From positions 1-22,589 of the forward strand of contig JAEDNR010000024.1 in NCBI GenBank assembly GCA_016302405.1: a stretch of DNA of 22,589 nucleotides. The letters run 5' to 3'. This document shows positions 6,417 through 15,082 of this stretch, piece after piece. The position numbers were made by a program, and so were the translations under genes. This DNA is from Oscillospiraceae bacterium. Its GTDB lineage: Bacteria; Bacillota; Clostridia; Oscillospirales; Oscillospiraceae. The notes beneath the pieces are model-generated. The model was not told the DNA's origin, did no database searches, and was given only the letters and a program-made list of their open reading frames with translations. Position 1 is the first letter of the stretch; each line of letters begins with the position of its first letter.

Positions 6417-7286
6417 ATGGAACTGCGCGATATTCTAAACACCGTGGCAGAGCGGCTTCCGGACCAGCTGGATGCCCTTTTAACCTACGCCGGGGCACTG
6501 ATCCCCGCGGACATCGACGTGCTGTCCGTTCTGAAGCTCATCGGCGTGCTTGCCGTGGTGTCCATCAGCCTTGGTATCCTGGGCCGCTTCGCTTTCGGCA
6601 AGGAATCCAATCTGAACCGTTCTGTCTGCGCCGCCATCGGAATTCTGTTTCTGTATGTGCTGACCGTGGTCATCTACACCTTTAAACCCTGGAACCTGGA
6701 AATGTTCCTGTCTCCCCTGCCCTTTGTCACTTTCCGGGAGAATTACATGATTCTGCTACCTTTCCAGGGGTCCTCTTTCCCGGTTCTGTGCGACCGGATC
6801 CTCTCCATGGTGATTCTTGCGTTCCTGGTCAATCTCCTGGACGCCATCATTCCCCGGGGAGAAACTATTCCCGGGTGGTACGTTCTGCGGCTGCTGTCCG
6901 TGGCAGTCTGTTTCATTCTCCATTTTGTTCTCAATTGGGCCATCAACAAGTATATTCCCAACGTGCTGACCACCTACGCGCCTATGATTCTGCTGGGGGT
7001 GCTGGTAGCTATGCTTCTGGTAAGCCTTGCCAATGTACTCCTCGGGGCACTGCTGATTGCGGTAAACCCCATCATCGGCGCAATCTATGCGTTCTTCTTT
7101 TCCAACAAGGTGGGCCAGCAGCTTTCCAAGGCCGTACTGACCACCATCCTGCTGTGCGGGGTATTCGGACTTCTGGAGTACTTCGGCTACAGTGTGATTC
7201 TGATTTCCTTTTCCGCCCTGCCCGCCTACCTGCCGTTGGTGGTAGCTCTGCTGCTGCTTTGGTTCCTGGTTGGCCACGCGCTGTAA
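6417..7286 (+). CDS. Polytopic membrane protein of unknown function
   Basis: 289 aa. I do not recognise the family. A short soluble N-terminus (1-34) is followed by about seven to eight hydrophobic segments near 36-56, 68-88, 126-145, 157-175, 186-228 (long enough for two), 238-262 and 267-286. There is no signal peptide cleavage site, ATPase motif or cysteine cluster. Polar landmarks are DAIIPRGETIPGWYVLR (142-158) and NWAINKYIPNV (173-183). GGAAAGGA precedes the ATG. Terminators on both sides (6311-6342 and 7294-7343) make it a stand-alone gene, although it occupies the place where rpoB usually follows rplL. No clear -35/-10 pair was found in the 75-base gap. Function unassigned. Confidence 0.8.
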   Translation: MELRDILNTVAERLPDQLDALLTYAGALIPADIDVLSVLKLIGVLAVVSISLGILGRFAFGKESNLNRSVCAAIGILFLYVLTVVIYTFKPWNLEMFLSPLPFVTFRENYMILLPFQGSSFPVLCDRILSMVILAFLVNLLDAIIPRGETIPGWYVLRLLSVAVCFILHFVLNWAINKYIPNVLTTYAPMILLGVLVAMLLVSLANVLLGALLIAVNPIIGAIYAFFFSNKVGQQLSKAVLTTILLCGVFGLLEYFGYSVILISFSALPAYLPLVVALLLLWFLVGHAL

Positions 7287-7293
7287 GATAACG

Positions 7294-7343
7294 CCCCCCC
7301 CGATAAGCGGTTTTTATGCCGTCTATCGGGGGGGGGATTTTTC
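7294..7343 (+). terminator. Intrinsic terminator after the membrane protein gene
   Basis: C8GATA (7294-7305) pairs with TATCG8 (7324-7335) in a 12-bp stem. CGG (7308-7310) can pair with CCG (7319-7321) inside the loop. A run of five T follows. It is eight bases after the stop codon. Confidence 0.9.
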
Positions 7344-7396
7344 CATGTTGCGGAGGTGCTTGAAAGCAGAAAATGCTTTCTGACGAAAGATGCAGA

Positions 7397-7724
7397 CAAG
7401 GAAATGGGAATTTGCCCGCAGGGCGGGCGGCCAAGTCGTGACGAGCGTGATCTGTATTCGTTCCCACCCTGACCCGCTCGGTATCGTTCTGTGGTACGCA
7501 ATTTGGGAATTTGCAGAGGGAAGCCAGGGCGTCGTACAACATTGTCATTCCGAACCAGTGCGCACACTGGTGTGGGAATCTCCATCGAATTTCGGACTAT
7601 TTATCGTCATCCATTCGTAGGGGACGGGTTTCCCGTCCCCCGGAATTCAGAGACTTGTATGGGGCGGGACGGGAAACCCGTCCCCTACGATGCTTTTACG
7701 GTTGGCCCGCCAAATTCCAATTTG
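7397..7724. repeat. Mosaic of repeat modules between the membrane protein and GH42 genes
   Basis: Four modules lie in series. 7402-7478 (TGGGAATTTGCCCGCAGG onward) recurs at 22513-22589. A TTTGGGAATTTG boundary lies near 7502-7513. 7537-7583 matches the left arm of the fold-back repeat (TCCGAACCAGTGCGCACACT and onward) and is cut off after CTCCATCGAAT. Two GGGACGGG-type palindromes (7620-7640 and 7666-7684) then lead to CAAATTCCAATTTG at 7711-7724, as at 3477-3534. No gene is seen between 7287 and 7743. Confidence 0.75.
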
Positions 7725-7743
7725 TATCTTTATCCCGCCCAAA

Positions 7744-9792
7744 TTATACTTCCTTGCCGTTCTCCAGAATCCGGCATTCATAAGGCGCAAGCGCAACAGA
7801 GCCGGACAGGGTTTCTCCTGTCTCCGCGTCCAGATACCCCTTTTCCAGCGTCACAGCCGTGGACTCCGGATTGAAGTTCTGCAGGAAGAATAGGCTCCCT
7901 TCCCCTCCCTTGCGCTCCGTCACGGTGACACCGTAGGGAAGCGCCGCTTTCATCGCACAGGTGTTTCCGGTCTGCCCGGTCACAAGCCTGATTAGATCCC
8001 GCAGGAAATCCCCACCGCACTCCGCGGCGGCAAAATAGGCCGTGCCCTTACCGAAGCTGTGCCGGGTCAGTGCGGGGAAACCGGCGTAGAAATCGCGGGC
8101 ATATTCCGCCAGAACCTGGGCTCCCTCCGGGTGGACGATGGCGCACAGATCCATCACGGGATACCGCTTCTGTCCCCACACAACCTCATTTTCCACATTC
8201 ACCGGCCGCACATCAATATCTTCGGTGCGAATACCCAGCACATCCGAAAGGGGATGGTGCCCCAGGAAGCACAGGTCGTTTTCATCCACTTCCCCGCTCC
8301 AATAGGAGGTCACATAGGTGCCGCCCGCCTCTACAAAGGCCCGTACCCGCTGAGCATAGTCCCCCCGGTACATGTAGTTCAGAGGAGCGACCACCAGGGA
8401 ATACTCTTCCAGGCTGCTGTCCATGTCCACAATATCCACATCCACGCCCTGCTCCCAGAACGGGCGGAACCAGGGCATCCACTTTTCCAGGAAATCCAGG
8501 GGGTTGATGATTGCCTGGGCATCCTCCGCCGCCCACCGGTTCTCCCAGTCAAAGACGATGGCTGCCCGGGGCTGGTTGCAGGTCTTCATCACTTTGTCGG
8601 AAAGCGCTTCCAGGCGCTGCCCCAGATGGGCAACCTCCCGGAACACCCGGGTGTTCTCCCCGTTCCGGTGATCCACCACCGCTCCATGGAATTTTTCGCT
8701 GCCGCCCCGGCTTTTTCGCCACTGGAAATACTGGACGCTGTTTGAGCCGTGAGCCACCGCCTGCAAAGAGGACAGCTCGTGCATACCGGGCCGCTTCAGG
8801 GTGCATCTGGGGTGCCAGTTCACCGCCGAGGTCACGCTCTCCATGAGCAGGAACGGCTGCTTTTTCAAGCTGCGGATCAGGGAGTACCGGAATGCCGCCA
8901 TCACCGCCGGGTCCAGAGTATCTTCCTGGGTGTGCCAGAAAGGATAGCTGTCCTCCGACACAATATCCAGTTCCTTTGCCCAGCGGAAGTAGTTCAGCGG
9001 ATCAAAGGGCCCCATCATATTGATAGTCACGGGAGCGTCGCTGTATGTACGCACAGCCGCCGCCTCCGCTTTGCAGAAATCGAGCATCTGGTCACTGGTA
9101 AACCGCTTCCAGTCCAGCTTCAGGCCATGGAGGGTCATTTCACCATAGGGCACAGGGCTGTAGATCTGCTCCCAGTCGGTGACGATATTGGACCAGAAGC
9201 CGGACCACCAGGCATGGTTCAGATTGTCCAGGGTACCATACCGGTTTTGCAGCCACTTCCGGAAATTGGCCTGACAGTAGGGGCAGTGGCAGTCGGATGC
9301 CCCGCCGTCGCCGCCGTACTCGTTGGACAGGTGCCAGGCCAGCAACCCCGGATGATGACCGAACCGACGGGAAAGGGCGGTATTGATGGCCCGGGTCCGC
9401 TCCCGCATCACGGGAGAAGATGGGCAGAAGTTGTGCCGCTGGCCATGGATCCGGCGTCTGCCGTCTTTATCCACCTTGTTGACCTCTTCGTAGGTATCCG
9501 TCAGCCAGTGAGGCATGGCGCCGGTGGGAGTGGCGAGGATGGTATAGATCCCATTTTCATACAGGTTATCCATGATCTTTTCCAGCCAGTCAAAGTCAAA
9601 CCGCCCCTCCTCCGGTTCCAGGCGGCTCCAGGCGAAAATCCCCAGACTGACGCAGTTGACATGGGCTTTCTTCATGAGGGCAATATCCTCTTCCAGCACC
9701 TCCGGACAGTCCAGCCACTGGTCGGGGTTATAGTCCCCGCCGTGGAGCAGCCGGGCAGGAAGCGCGGGCTTTACGGATCTGACATTCTCCAT
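7744..9792 (-). CDS. Glycoside hydrolase family 42 beta-galactosidase
   Basis: 682 aa, the usual GH42 length. No signal peptide, so it likely acts in the cytoplasm on imported beta-galactosides. The catalytic TIM barrel covers about 10-390, with HGGDYNPDQW at 17-26. The acid/base Glu is E158 (WHLSNEYGG) and the nucleophile is E318 (LLMESVTSAVNW). C123, C168, C170 and C173 (DCHCPYC) reproduce the four-Cys zinc site known in several GH42 enzymes. The trimerisation domain (about 400-610) and a small C-terminal beta domain follow. GGGAGG precedes the ATG. The start lies 27 bases after trxB, so it is probably cotranscribed with trxAB, which is an odd partner set. The exact substrate cannot be read from the sequence. 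Confidence 0.93.
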   Translation of the reverse strand: MENVRSVKPALPARLLHGGDYNPDQWLDCPEVLEEDIALMKKAHVNCVSLGIFAWSRLEPEEGRFDFDWLEKIMDNLYENGIYTILATPTGAMPHWLTDTYEEVNKVDKDGRRRIHGQRHNFCPSSPVMRERTRAINTALSRRFGHHPGLLAWHLSNEYGGDGGASDCHCPYCQANFRKWLQNRYGTLDNLNHAWWSGFWSNIVTDWEQIYSPVPYGEMTLHGLKLDWKRFTSDQMLDFCKAEAAAVRTYSDAPVTINMMGPFDPLNYFRWAKELDIVSEDSYPFWHTQEDTLDPAVMAAFRYSLIRSLKKQPFLLMESVTSAVNWHPRCTLKRPGMHELSSLQAVAHGSNSVQYFQWRKSRGGSEKFHGAVVDHRNGENTRVFREVAHLGQRLEALSDKVMKTCNQPRAAIVFDWENRWAAEDAQAIINPLDFLEKWMPWFRPFWEQGVDVDIVDMDSSLEEYSLVVAPLNYMYRGDYAQRVRAFVEAGGTYVTSYWSGEVDENDLCFLGHHPLSDVLGIRTEDIDVRPVNVENEVVWGQKRYPVMDLCAIVHPEGAQVLAEYARDFYAGFPALTRHSFGKGTAYFAAAECGGDFLRDLIRLVTGQTGNTCAMKAALPYGVTVTERKGGEGSLFFLQNFNPESTAVTLEKGYLDAETGETLSGSVALAPYECRILENGKEV

Positions 9793-9819
9793 TTTGTTTC
9801 CTCCCTATGTGTTTTCCCG

Positions 9820-10761
9820 TTATTCGGGAAGACTGTCTGTGTTTTCCAGGCCGGCAAGGAAGTCTTGCGCAGAATGGACCGCCACGGCGCCGTCCGCAAC
9901 GGCGGTAACCACCTGGCGCAGGGGCTTACCGCGTACATCCCCCACCGCGTACACGCCGGGGATCTCCGTCCGGGTGTTTTCTCCCGCGATAATATAGCCG
10001 GCTTGATCCAGGGCAAGCTGGCCGCTCACCAGGTCTGTAGCAGGTTTCCTGCCCACACTGATGAAAACGCCGTCACAGGGAACGCTGCTTTCCTCGCCGG
10101 TGACGGTGTTCTTGAGCCGAAGCCCCATGAGCCTGCCGTCATACATGAGCTCCGTCACCGCGCTGTTCCAATGGAATTCCAGGTTTTCCGCCTGCATCAG
10201 AGCGGCGTGGTAGACCTTCGTTGCCCGCAGGGTATCCCTGCGGTGAATGAGGATCACTTTTTTCGCGACAGGCAAAAGGTGCATAGCCTCCGCTGCCGCC
10301 GAATCGCCCCCGCCTACCACCGCCACGGTTTTGCCCCTGTAGAAAGCGCCGTCACAGGCGGCGCAGTAGCTGACTCCCCGGCCCACCAGGGCCTGCTCCA
10401 TGGGAAGCCCCAGCTGCCTGGGCTCCGCTCCGGCGGCATAGACCACCGTTCGGCCGTAAAAGGTGCCCTCGCTGGTTTGCGCCGTCTTGGGATTGCCTCG
10501 CAGCTCCAGAGCCAGTACCTCCGCAAGCACCGTCTGCGCGCCGAACCGCTCTGCCTGGGCCTGCATCTGCTCCGCCAGGGTGTAGCCCTCGATCCCTTCC
10601 GGGAAGCCGGGAAAGTTCTCAATCCGATCCGAAAGAGCCATCTGGCCTCCGGCGGACAGCTTTTCAAAAACCAGGACGGAAAGCCCCGCCCGGGCCGCGT
10701 ACAGCGCCGCGGTATAGCCCCCGGGACCGCCGCCCACGATCAGCATATCATAGATCTTCAT
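9820..10761 (-). CDS. trxB: Thioredoxin reductase (NADPH)
   Basis: 313 aa, normal for low-molecular-weight bacterial TrxB. The FAD site is GGGPGGYTAA (10-19). The redox-active disulfide is C133-C136 in the canonical CAAC. The NAD(P)H domain (about 115-245) has VVGGGDSAAAEA (148-159) and HRRDTLRA, whose two arginines mark the NADPH-dependent type. The second FAD motif VYAVGDVRGKPLRQV is near the C-terminus. It lies 11 bases after trxA, with only a modest GGGGCGG SD, so it is probably translationally linked. It reduces the thioredoxin encoded next door. Confidence 0.95.
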   Translation of the reverse strand: MKIYDMLIVGGGPGGYTAALYAARAGLSVLVFEKLSAGGQMALSDRIENFPGFPEGIEGYTLAEQMQAQAERFGAQTVLAEVLALELRGNPKTAQTSEGTFYGRTVVYAAGAEPRQLGLPMEQALVGRGVSYCAACDGAFYRGKTVAVVGGGDSAAAEAMHLLPVAKKVILIHRRDTLRATKVYHAALMQAENLEFHWNSAVTELMYDGRLMGLRLKNTVTGEESSVPCDGVFISVGRKPATDLVSGQLALDQAGYIIAGENTRTEIPGVYAVGDVRGKPLRQVVTAVADGAVAVHSAQDFLAGLENTDSLPE

Positions 10762-10772
10762 TTTCCGCCCCT

Positions 10773-11096
10773 TTACCGGCCCAGCTCATCCCGCAGGAAC
10801 GCGTCGATGGCCGCTTTGGAGCCGGGATTCACCACGGAAGCCGCCCGCTTGCCGTTTTTGTAGAGCACCAGCGTGGGGATAATCTCGATTCCCTCGGCAT
10901 TGGTCAGCTCCATTTCTTCGTCAATATTGATTTTCACCGCCAGGACGGTATCCGCATTTTCCTCCGCCACCTTGTCAAAGGCCGCCTGGAGTCTGCGGCA
11001 GTGGACACACCAGGGCGCCCAGAAATCCACAAGCAGAGGCTTCTCCCCCGCGAGCATCCGGGAAAACTGTTCTGAATCAATGGAAATAGTAGCCAT
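10773..11096 (-). CDS. trxA: Thioredoxin with an atypical WCVHC active site
   Basis: 107 aa, a cytoplasmic thioredoxin fold of normal length. The active site is W29-C30-V31-H32-C33 instead of the classic WCGPC. The cis-proline loop is intact (IIPTLVLYKNG, P74), as are LLVDFWAPWC and the C-terminal helix. In the thioredoxin superfamily the two residues between the cysteines set the redox potential. A His next to the second Cys, as in DsbA's CPHC, makes a protein more oxidising. AAAGGAG precedes the ATG. It is the first gene of trxA-trxB-GH42, starting just downstream of the repeat at 11145-11368. Pairing with trxB argues for a true thioredoxin. Confidence 0.92.
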   Translation of the reverse strand: MATISIDSEQFSRMLAGEKPLLVDFWAPWCVHCRRLQAAFDKVAEENADTVLAVKINIDEEMELTNAEGIEIIPTLVLYKNGKRAASVVNPGSKAAIDAFLRDELGR

Positions 11097-11144
11097 AATG
11101 GATTCTCCTTTACTTTTTATGCATATCTTTATTCATCAATCAGA

Positions 11145-11368
11145 TAAATTGGAATTTGACGAATTCCCGGTCATTGCGAGCCAGTGCGCACACTGGCGTG
11201 GCAATCCCCCGGATAGAAGTACCACTTCTCGTGGATGGACACCGGAAAACGGTAGGATAGAACAGACTGTATGACGATAGGCTGCCCGGAATTCGATGGA
11301 GATTCCCACACCAGTGTGCGCACTGGTTCGGAATGACACGTTCTGACGATGGCATAAATTCCAATTTT
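11145..11368. repeat. Fold-back MITE-like repeat, copy B (inverted)
   Basis: The 224-bp element is bounded by TAAATTGGAATTTG (11145-11158) and TAAATTCCAATTTT (11355-11368). Its reverse complement aligns end to end with copy A at 3159-3383, sharing for example TCGTCAGAACGTGTCATT, CCACGAGAAGTGGTAC and GACCGGGAATTCGTC. The copies are clearly diverged, so this is not a recent duplication. Between it and the next gene (11369-11557) I see nothing recognisable. Confidence 0.8.
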
Positions 11369-11557
11369 CCGAGCTGCCGCGTTCAGCCGATAAGCACAAT
11401 CCTTTTTCTCAGTATACCCCATCTTTCGGTTTTCTTCCGTGATGGTATCACAAAACGAGCCTGCCGTCAATGACCAACAGCGTTTACAGAAAATTCTGTA
11501 GACCGGTAAATAACTCCGGGACACTTCTTCCCTCTGGCTTTTTTCCCCAGGATGTTG

Positions 11558-11563
11558 TATAAT
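11558..11563 (+). promoter_or_regulatory. Possible -10 element for the dehydrogenase pair
   Basis: A perfect TATAAT lies 50 bases before the start codon of the long-chain dehydrogenase gene. No good -35 lies at the proper distance, so this is a weak call. Confidence 0.35.
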
Positions 11564-11612
11564 GCACAATAGATACCACTTATAACACTTTTTGAAAGGA
11601 AGGATCAGCTTA

Positions 11613-13226
11613 ATGAAATTATCCATGACCGATCTGCGTAACCGTGCCGGCTGGGAGGCAGCGGGAGTCAGGCTCCCTGGCTATGACGTTGCCGCGGCCC
11701 GGGCCGAAGCCGCCAAGAATCCCACTTGGGTGCACTTCGGCGCGGGGAACCTGTTCCGGGCTTTTCCCGCCAACCTGCAGCAGGGACTGCTGGAGCAAGG
11801 AGCGGTCAAGGGCGGCGTATTTGTTGCCGAAACCTTTGACTATGAGATCGTGGACGCAGCCTACACCCCCTTTGATAATTTGAGCCTTCTGGTAAACCTT
11901 ATGCCTGACGGCGCTACGGAGAAGACTCTCATCGGCTCCGTGGCGGGAGCTTTCCGGGCTGACAACGCCTATCCCCAGGACTACGCCCGGCTGAAGGAAA
12001 TTTTCCGCAGCCCCTCCCTGCAGATGATCAGCTTTACCATCACCGAAAAGGGCTACGCCCTGACGGATATGCGCGGTGAATTTACAAAGCTTGCCCAGGC
12101 GGACTTTGCCGCGGGCCCCGAAAGCTGCGTTTCCGCCATGGGTAAGGTGGCGGCTCTGCTGCTGGAGCGGTACAACGCTGGTGCCGTGCCTCTGGCTGTT
12201 GTCAGTATGGACAACTGCTCCCATAACGGCGAGAAGCTGCGCACCGGTGTTGTAACCATGGCACAGAAGTGGCTTTCCCGTGGGTTCGTTCCCCAGGGCT
12301 ACATAGACTGGCTGACGGACGAAAGCAAGGTCTCCTTCCCCTGGTCCATGATCGACAAAATCACTCCCCGGCCCGCGCCGTCCGTAGTGGAGGAACTGAC
12401 CAAGGCTGGAATCGAGGGTATGGATGTCATCGTCACCGGGAAGAAGACCTATACCGCCGGATTTGTAAACTCCGAAAAGCCACAGTATCTGGTCATTGAA
12501 GACCGGTTCCCCAACGGACGGCCTCCCCTGGAAAAGGTGGGCGTGTATATGACCGACCGGGACACGGTGAACAACACCGAGCGGATGAAAGTCACCACCT
12601 GTCTCAATCCCCTGCACACCGCTCTTGCCGTCTACGGCTGCCTGCTGGGCTATACCTCTATTGCCGGTGAAATGCAGGACCCGGAGCTGAAAGCCCTGGT
12701 GGAAAAAATCGGCTATCAGGAGGGTATGCCCGTGGTGGTGGACCCCGGTATTCTGAACCCCATCGACTTCATCCACGAGGTTATCGACTGCCGCTTCCCC
12801 AACCCCTTTATGCCCGACACCCCCCAGCGGATTGCCACGGACACCAGCCAGAAGATCCCTGTCCGGTTCGGTGAGACGATCAAGTCCTACGTCCAGAGAA
12901 ATGACCTGGATGTGACGACGCTTGTCTACATCCCCCTGGCCATCGCTGGCTGGCTGCGCTACCTGCTGGGGGTGGATGACAAGGGTGAACCCATGGCCTG
13001 CAGCCCCGATCCCATGCTGGAAAGCCTCCAGGCTCAGCTTGCCGGTGTCCGTCTGGGCGCACCCGAAAGCGCCGAGGGCAAGCTGGAGGGCATTCTCTCC
13101 AACACCGTGATCTTTGGCTCCGATCTCATGGCACTGGGCCTGGGCGGCCGGATCAACAGCATGTTCAAAGAGCTGCTGGCAGGCCCCGGCGCGGTCCGGG
13201 CTACACTAAAAAAATATCTGGACTGA
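11613..13226 (+). CDS. Mannitol dehydrogenase family / fructuronate reductase-like long-chain dehydrogenase
   Basis: 537 aa. The N-terminal Rossmann domain (about 45-300) begins with TWVHFGAGNLFRAFPANLQQG, the dinucleotide-binding region typical of polyol-specific long-chain dehydrogenases. The C-terminal catalytic domain contains MKVTTCLNPLHTALAVYG, which holds the Lys, Asn and His of the active site. The family includes fructuronate reductase (UxuB), tagaturonate reductase (UxaB) and mannitol dehydrogenases, and all reduce a keto sugar or sugar acid with NAD(P)H. The length and the CLNPLHTAL form resemble clostridial proteins annotated as fructuronate reductase, but the substrate is not certain. 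The ATG at 11613 is chosen over a TTG at 11592 because GAAAGGAAGG is its SD. It lies 10 bases before a hydroxyacid dehydrogenase gene. Confidence 0.88.
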   Translation: MKLSMTDLRNRAGWEAAGVRLPGYDVAAARAEAAKNPTWVHFGAGNLFRAFPANLQQGLLEQGAVKGGVFVAETFDYEIVDAAYTPFDNLSLLVNLMPDGATEKTLIGSVAGAFRADNAYPQDYARLKEIFRSPSLQMISFTITEKGYALTDMRGEFTKLAQADFAAGPESCVSAMGKVAALLLERYNAGAVPLAVVSMDNCSHNGEKLRTGVVTMAQKWLSRGFVPQGYIDWLTDESKVSFPWSMIDKITPRPAPSVVEELTKAGIEGMDVIVTGKKTYTAGFVNSEKPQYLVIEDRFPNGRPPLEKVGVYMTDRDTVNNTERMKVTTCLNPLHTALAVYGCLLGYTSIAGEMQDPELKALVEKIGYQEGMPVVVDPGILNPIDFIHEVIDCRFPNPFMPDTPQRIATDTSQKIPVRFGETIKSYVQRNDLDVTTLVYIPLAIAGWLRYLLGVDDKGEPMACSPDPMLESLQAQLAGVRLGAPESAEGKLEGILSNTVIFGSDLMALGLGGRINSMFKELLAGPGAVRATLKKYLD

Positions 13227-13236
13227 GGAAGCGCCT

Positions 13237-14190
13237 ATGAAAATCGTAGTTCTGGACGGCTATACCGAAAACCCCGGCGACCTGAGTTGGGACGGGCTCC
13301 GCGCCCTGGGCGAGCTGACCGTCTATGACCGCACCCGCCCGGAGGAAGCTGCTTCCCGGATTCAGGACGCGGAAATCATCGTAACCAATAAGGTCCCTGT
13401 CACCCGGGCGCTGTTGGACCAGTGCACCGGTATCCGCTATGTGTCGGTGCTGGCTACGGGCTACAACGTGGTAGATCTGAAAGCGGCATCGGAGCGGGGC
13501 ATCCCTGTTTCCAACGTCCCCGCCTACAGCACCGCCGCCGTAGGGCAGTTCACCATCGGTATGCTGCTGGAAATCTGCTGTCAGATTGGCTTCCATGACA
13601 GAAGCGTCCATAACGGCGACTGGGCCGCCTGCCCGGACTTCTGCTACTGGAAGGCCCCCCTTATTGAGCTGGCGGGAAAGGCCATGGGCATCATCGGCTT
13701 TGGCCGCATCGGCCGTCAGACCGGCGCCATTGCCAGGGCCATGGGCATGCAGGTTCTGGCAACCGGAAGCCGTCCCTGTGACGAAGGCAGGGCCATTGCC
13801 GAATATGTGGATCTGGACACCGTACTCCGGCAGTCCGATGTCATTTCCCTGCACTGCCCCCTGTTCCCCGAAACCACGGGGATCATCAACAAGGACACCA
13901 TCGCAAAGATGAAGGACGGCGTCATCATCCTGAACATGGCGCGAGGCCCCATGATCGTGGAGGAAGACCTTGCCCAGGCCCTGAACAGTGGGAAGGTCTA
14001 TGCCGCCGGTATGGATGTGGTCAGCCAGGAGCCCATCCGCGCTGACAACCCCCTGCTCACCGCCAAAAACTGCTTTATTACCCCCCACATTGCCTGGGCC
14101 TCCCGGGAGTGCCGCCAGCGGATCATGGATATTACCGAGCAGAATATCCGTTCCTTCCTGGAAGGCAATGTCCGGAACCGGGTAAATTGA
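13237..14190 (+). CDS. D-2-hydroxyacid dehydrogenase (glycerate dehydrogenase/hydroxypyruvate reductase-like)
   Basis: 317 aa, the normal length of this NAD-dependent family. The catalytic domain is split around a Rossmann domain with GFGRIG (154-159). The catalytic triad is R236 (NMARGP), E265 (VVSQEP) and H284 (TPHIAW). Family members reduce 2-keto acids to D-2-hydroxy acids. The closest by eye are glycerate dehydrogenases (VLATGYNVVDLKAA, VSNVPAYST). GAGGAAG precedes the ATG, and the 10-base gap makes it cotranscribed with the fructuronate reductase-like gene. The pair would fit sugar-acid breakdown (inference). It is followed by a strong terminator. Confidence 0.92.
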   Translation: MKIVVLDGYTENPGDLSWDGLRALGELTVYDRTRPEEAASRIQDAEIIVTNKVPVTRALLDQCTGIRYVSVLATGYNVVDLKAASERGIPVSNVPAYSTAAVGQFTIGMLLEICCQIGFHDRSVHNGDWAACPDFCYWKAPLIELAGKAMGIIGFGRIGRQTGAIARAMGMQVLATGSRPCDEGRAIAEYVDLDTVLRQSDVISLHCPLFPETTGIINKDTIAKMKDGVIILNMARGPMIVEEDLAQALNSGKVYAAGMDVVSQEPIRADNPLLTAKNCFITPHIAWASRECRQRIMDITEQNIRSFLEGNVRNRVN

Positions 14191-14210
14191 CGCTCTATAA
14201 ACCGCATAGC

Positions 14211-14254
14211 AAAAACCTGGTACAAAACGGGACCCGTTTTGTACCAGGTTTTTT
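14211..14254. terminator. Bidirectional terminator between convergent operons
   Basis: A perfect 20-bp stem (14211-14230 with 14234-14253) has a 3-base GAC loop. The left arm starts with five A and the right arm ends with T6, so it works for both strands. It lies 20 bases after the hydroxyacid dehydrogenase stop and 9 bases from the rnfB stop. Confidence 0.93.
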
Positions 14255-14262
14255 AGACGAAT

Positions 14263-15069
14263 TTAGACCCGGGCAGCAGGACTCGGGGAAACAATGACCT
14301 TTGCCGGACACTTTTCCTCACACTTGCCGCAGCCGACACACTTGGCAGGGTCAATGGAGGCAAGATTATTCCGAACCGTAATGGCGCCCTCCGGGCACTG
14401 CTTCGCGCAGATGCCGCAGCCCAGGCACCCGGCGGAGCAAACCTTCTTCACAGCCGGGCCCCGCTCATGGCTGGAGCAGCGGACCGCGTTGGCTTTCCCC
14501 ACGGGGATCAGGGTGATCAGATTCTTCGGGCAGGCCGCCGCGCACAGGCCGCAGCCCAGGCACCGGTTCTTCAGAACCACCGCCACGCCGTCTCTTACCT
14601 GGATGGCATCGTGGGGACAGGCCGCCGCGCAGGAGCCGAAGCCCAGGCAGCCGCTGGAGCAGGCTCTTGCCGGTACACCGGAAAGGGCCGCGGTCCGGCA
14701 GTCCCGGACACCCACATAAGTAAAGGTCTCGGGAGACTTTTCACAGCTGCCGGAGCAGCGGACGAAAGCCACCCGGCGGGCGGAAGCCTCGGCCTCCACG
14801 CCCATCACCTTGCCGATGGCCTTGACGGCATCGCCGGAGCACACCGGGCAGGAACCCACAGCCGTTTCTCCCTTGACGATGGCAGCTGCCATGGCGTCAC
14901 AGCCGGCAAAGCCGCAGGCGCCGCAGTTGTTGCCGGGAAGCAGGGACCGGACCTCGGCTTCCCGCTCGTCAACCTCCACATGGAACTTCTTTCCCGCCGC
15001 CACCAGGGCAATGCCGATGACGAAGCCAATCACTGCCACAACGGCAGTGGCAATCAACACAGCACTCAT
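14263..15069 (-). CDS. rnfB: Rnf complex subunit RnfB (polyferredoxin)
   Basis: 268 aa. An N-terminal membrane anchor (about 2-25) is followed by the NCGACGFAGC four-iron cluster motif (C49, C52, C57, then C74) and C-terminal ferredoxin-type CxxCxxCxxxCP clusters. Two are canonical in RCLGCGLCAAACP and KCVGCGKCEEKCP. Two are degenerate or longer: ACSSGCLGFGSCAAACP and VCSAGCLGCGICAKQCP. RnfB is the cytoplasmic entry point for electrons from reduced ferredoxin. The ATG at 15069 is set by AAAGGAGGAAGC. It is the last gene of the operon, 13 bases after rnfA, matching the clostridial order in which B is last. Confidence 0.95.
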   Translation of the reverse strand: MSAVLIATAVVAVIGFVIGIALVAAGKKFHVEVDEREAEVRSLLPGNNCGACGFAGCDAMAAAIVKGETAVGSCPVCSGDAVKAIGKVMGVEAEASARRVAFVRCSGSCEKSPETFTYVGVRDCRTAALSGVPARACSSGCLGFGSCAAACPHDAIQVRDGVAVVLKNRCLGCGLCAAACPKNLITLIPVGKANAVRCSSHERGPAVKKVCSAGCLGCGICAKQCPEGAITVRNNLASIDPAKCVGCGKCEEKCPAKVIVSPSPAARV

Positions 15070-15082
15070 ACCGCTTCCTCCT

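Noticed and set aside
8749..10863. Plus-strand open frame of 704 codons opposite GH42, trxB and trxA
   Set aside because: It is the antisense of three well-recognised genes, has no SD, and has a composition rich in His, Gly and Pro typical of the reverse of GC-rich coding DNA.
11619..12776. Minus-strand frame of 385 codons opposite the long-chain dehydrogenase
   Set aside because: The plus strand has the family motifs and SD. The antisense frame has neither.
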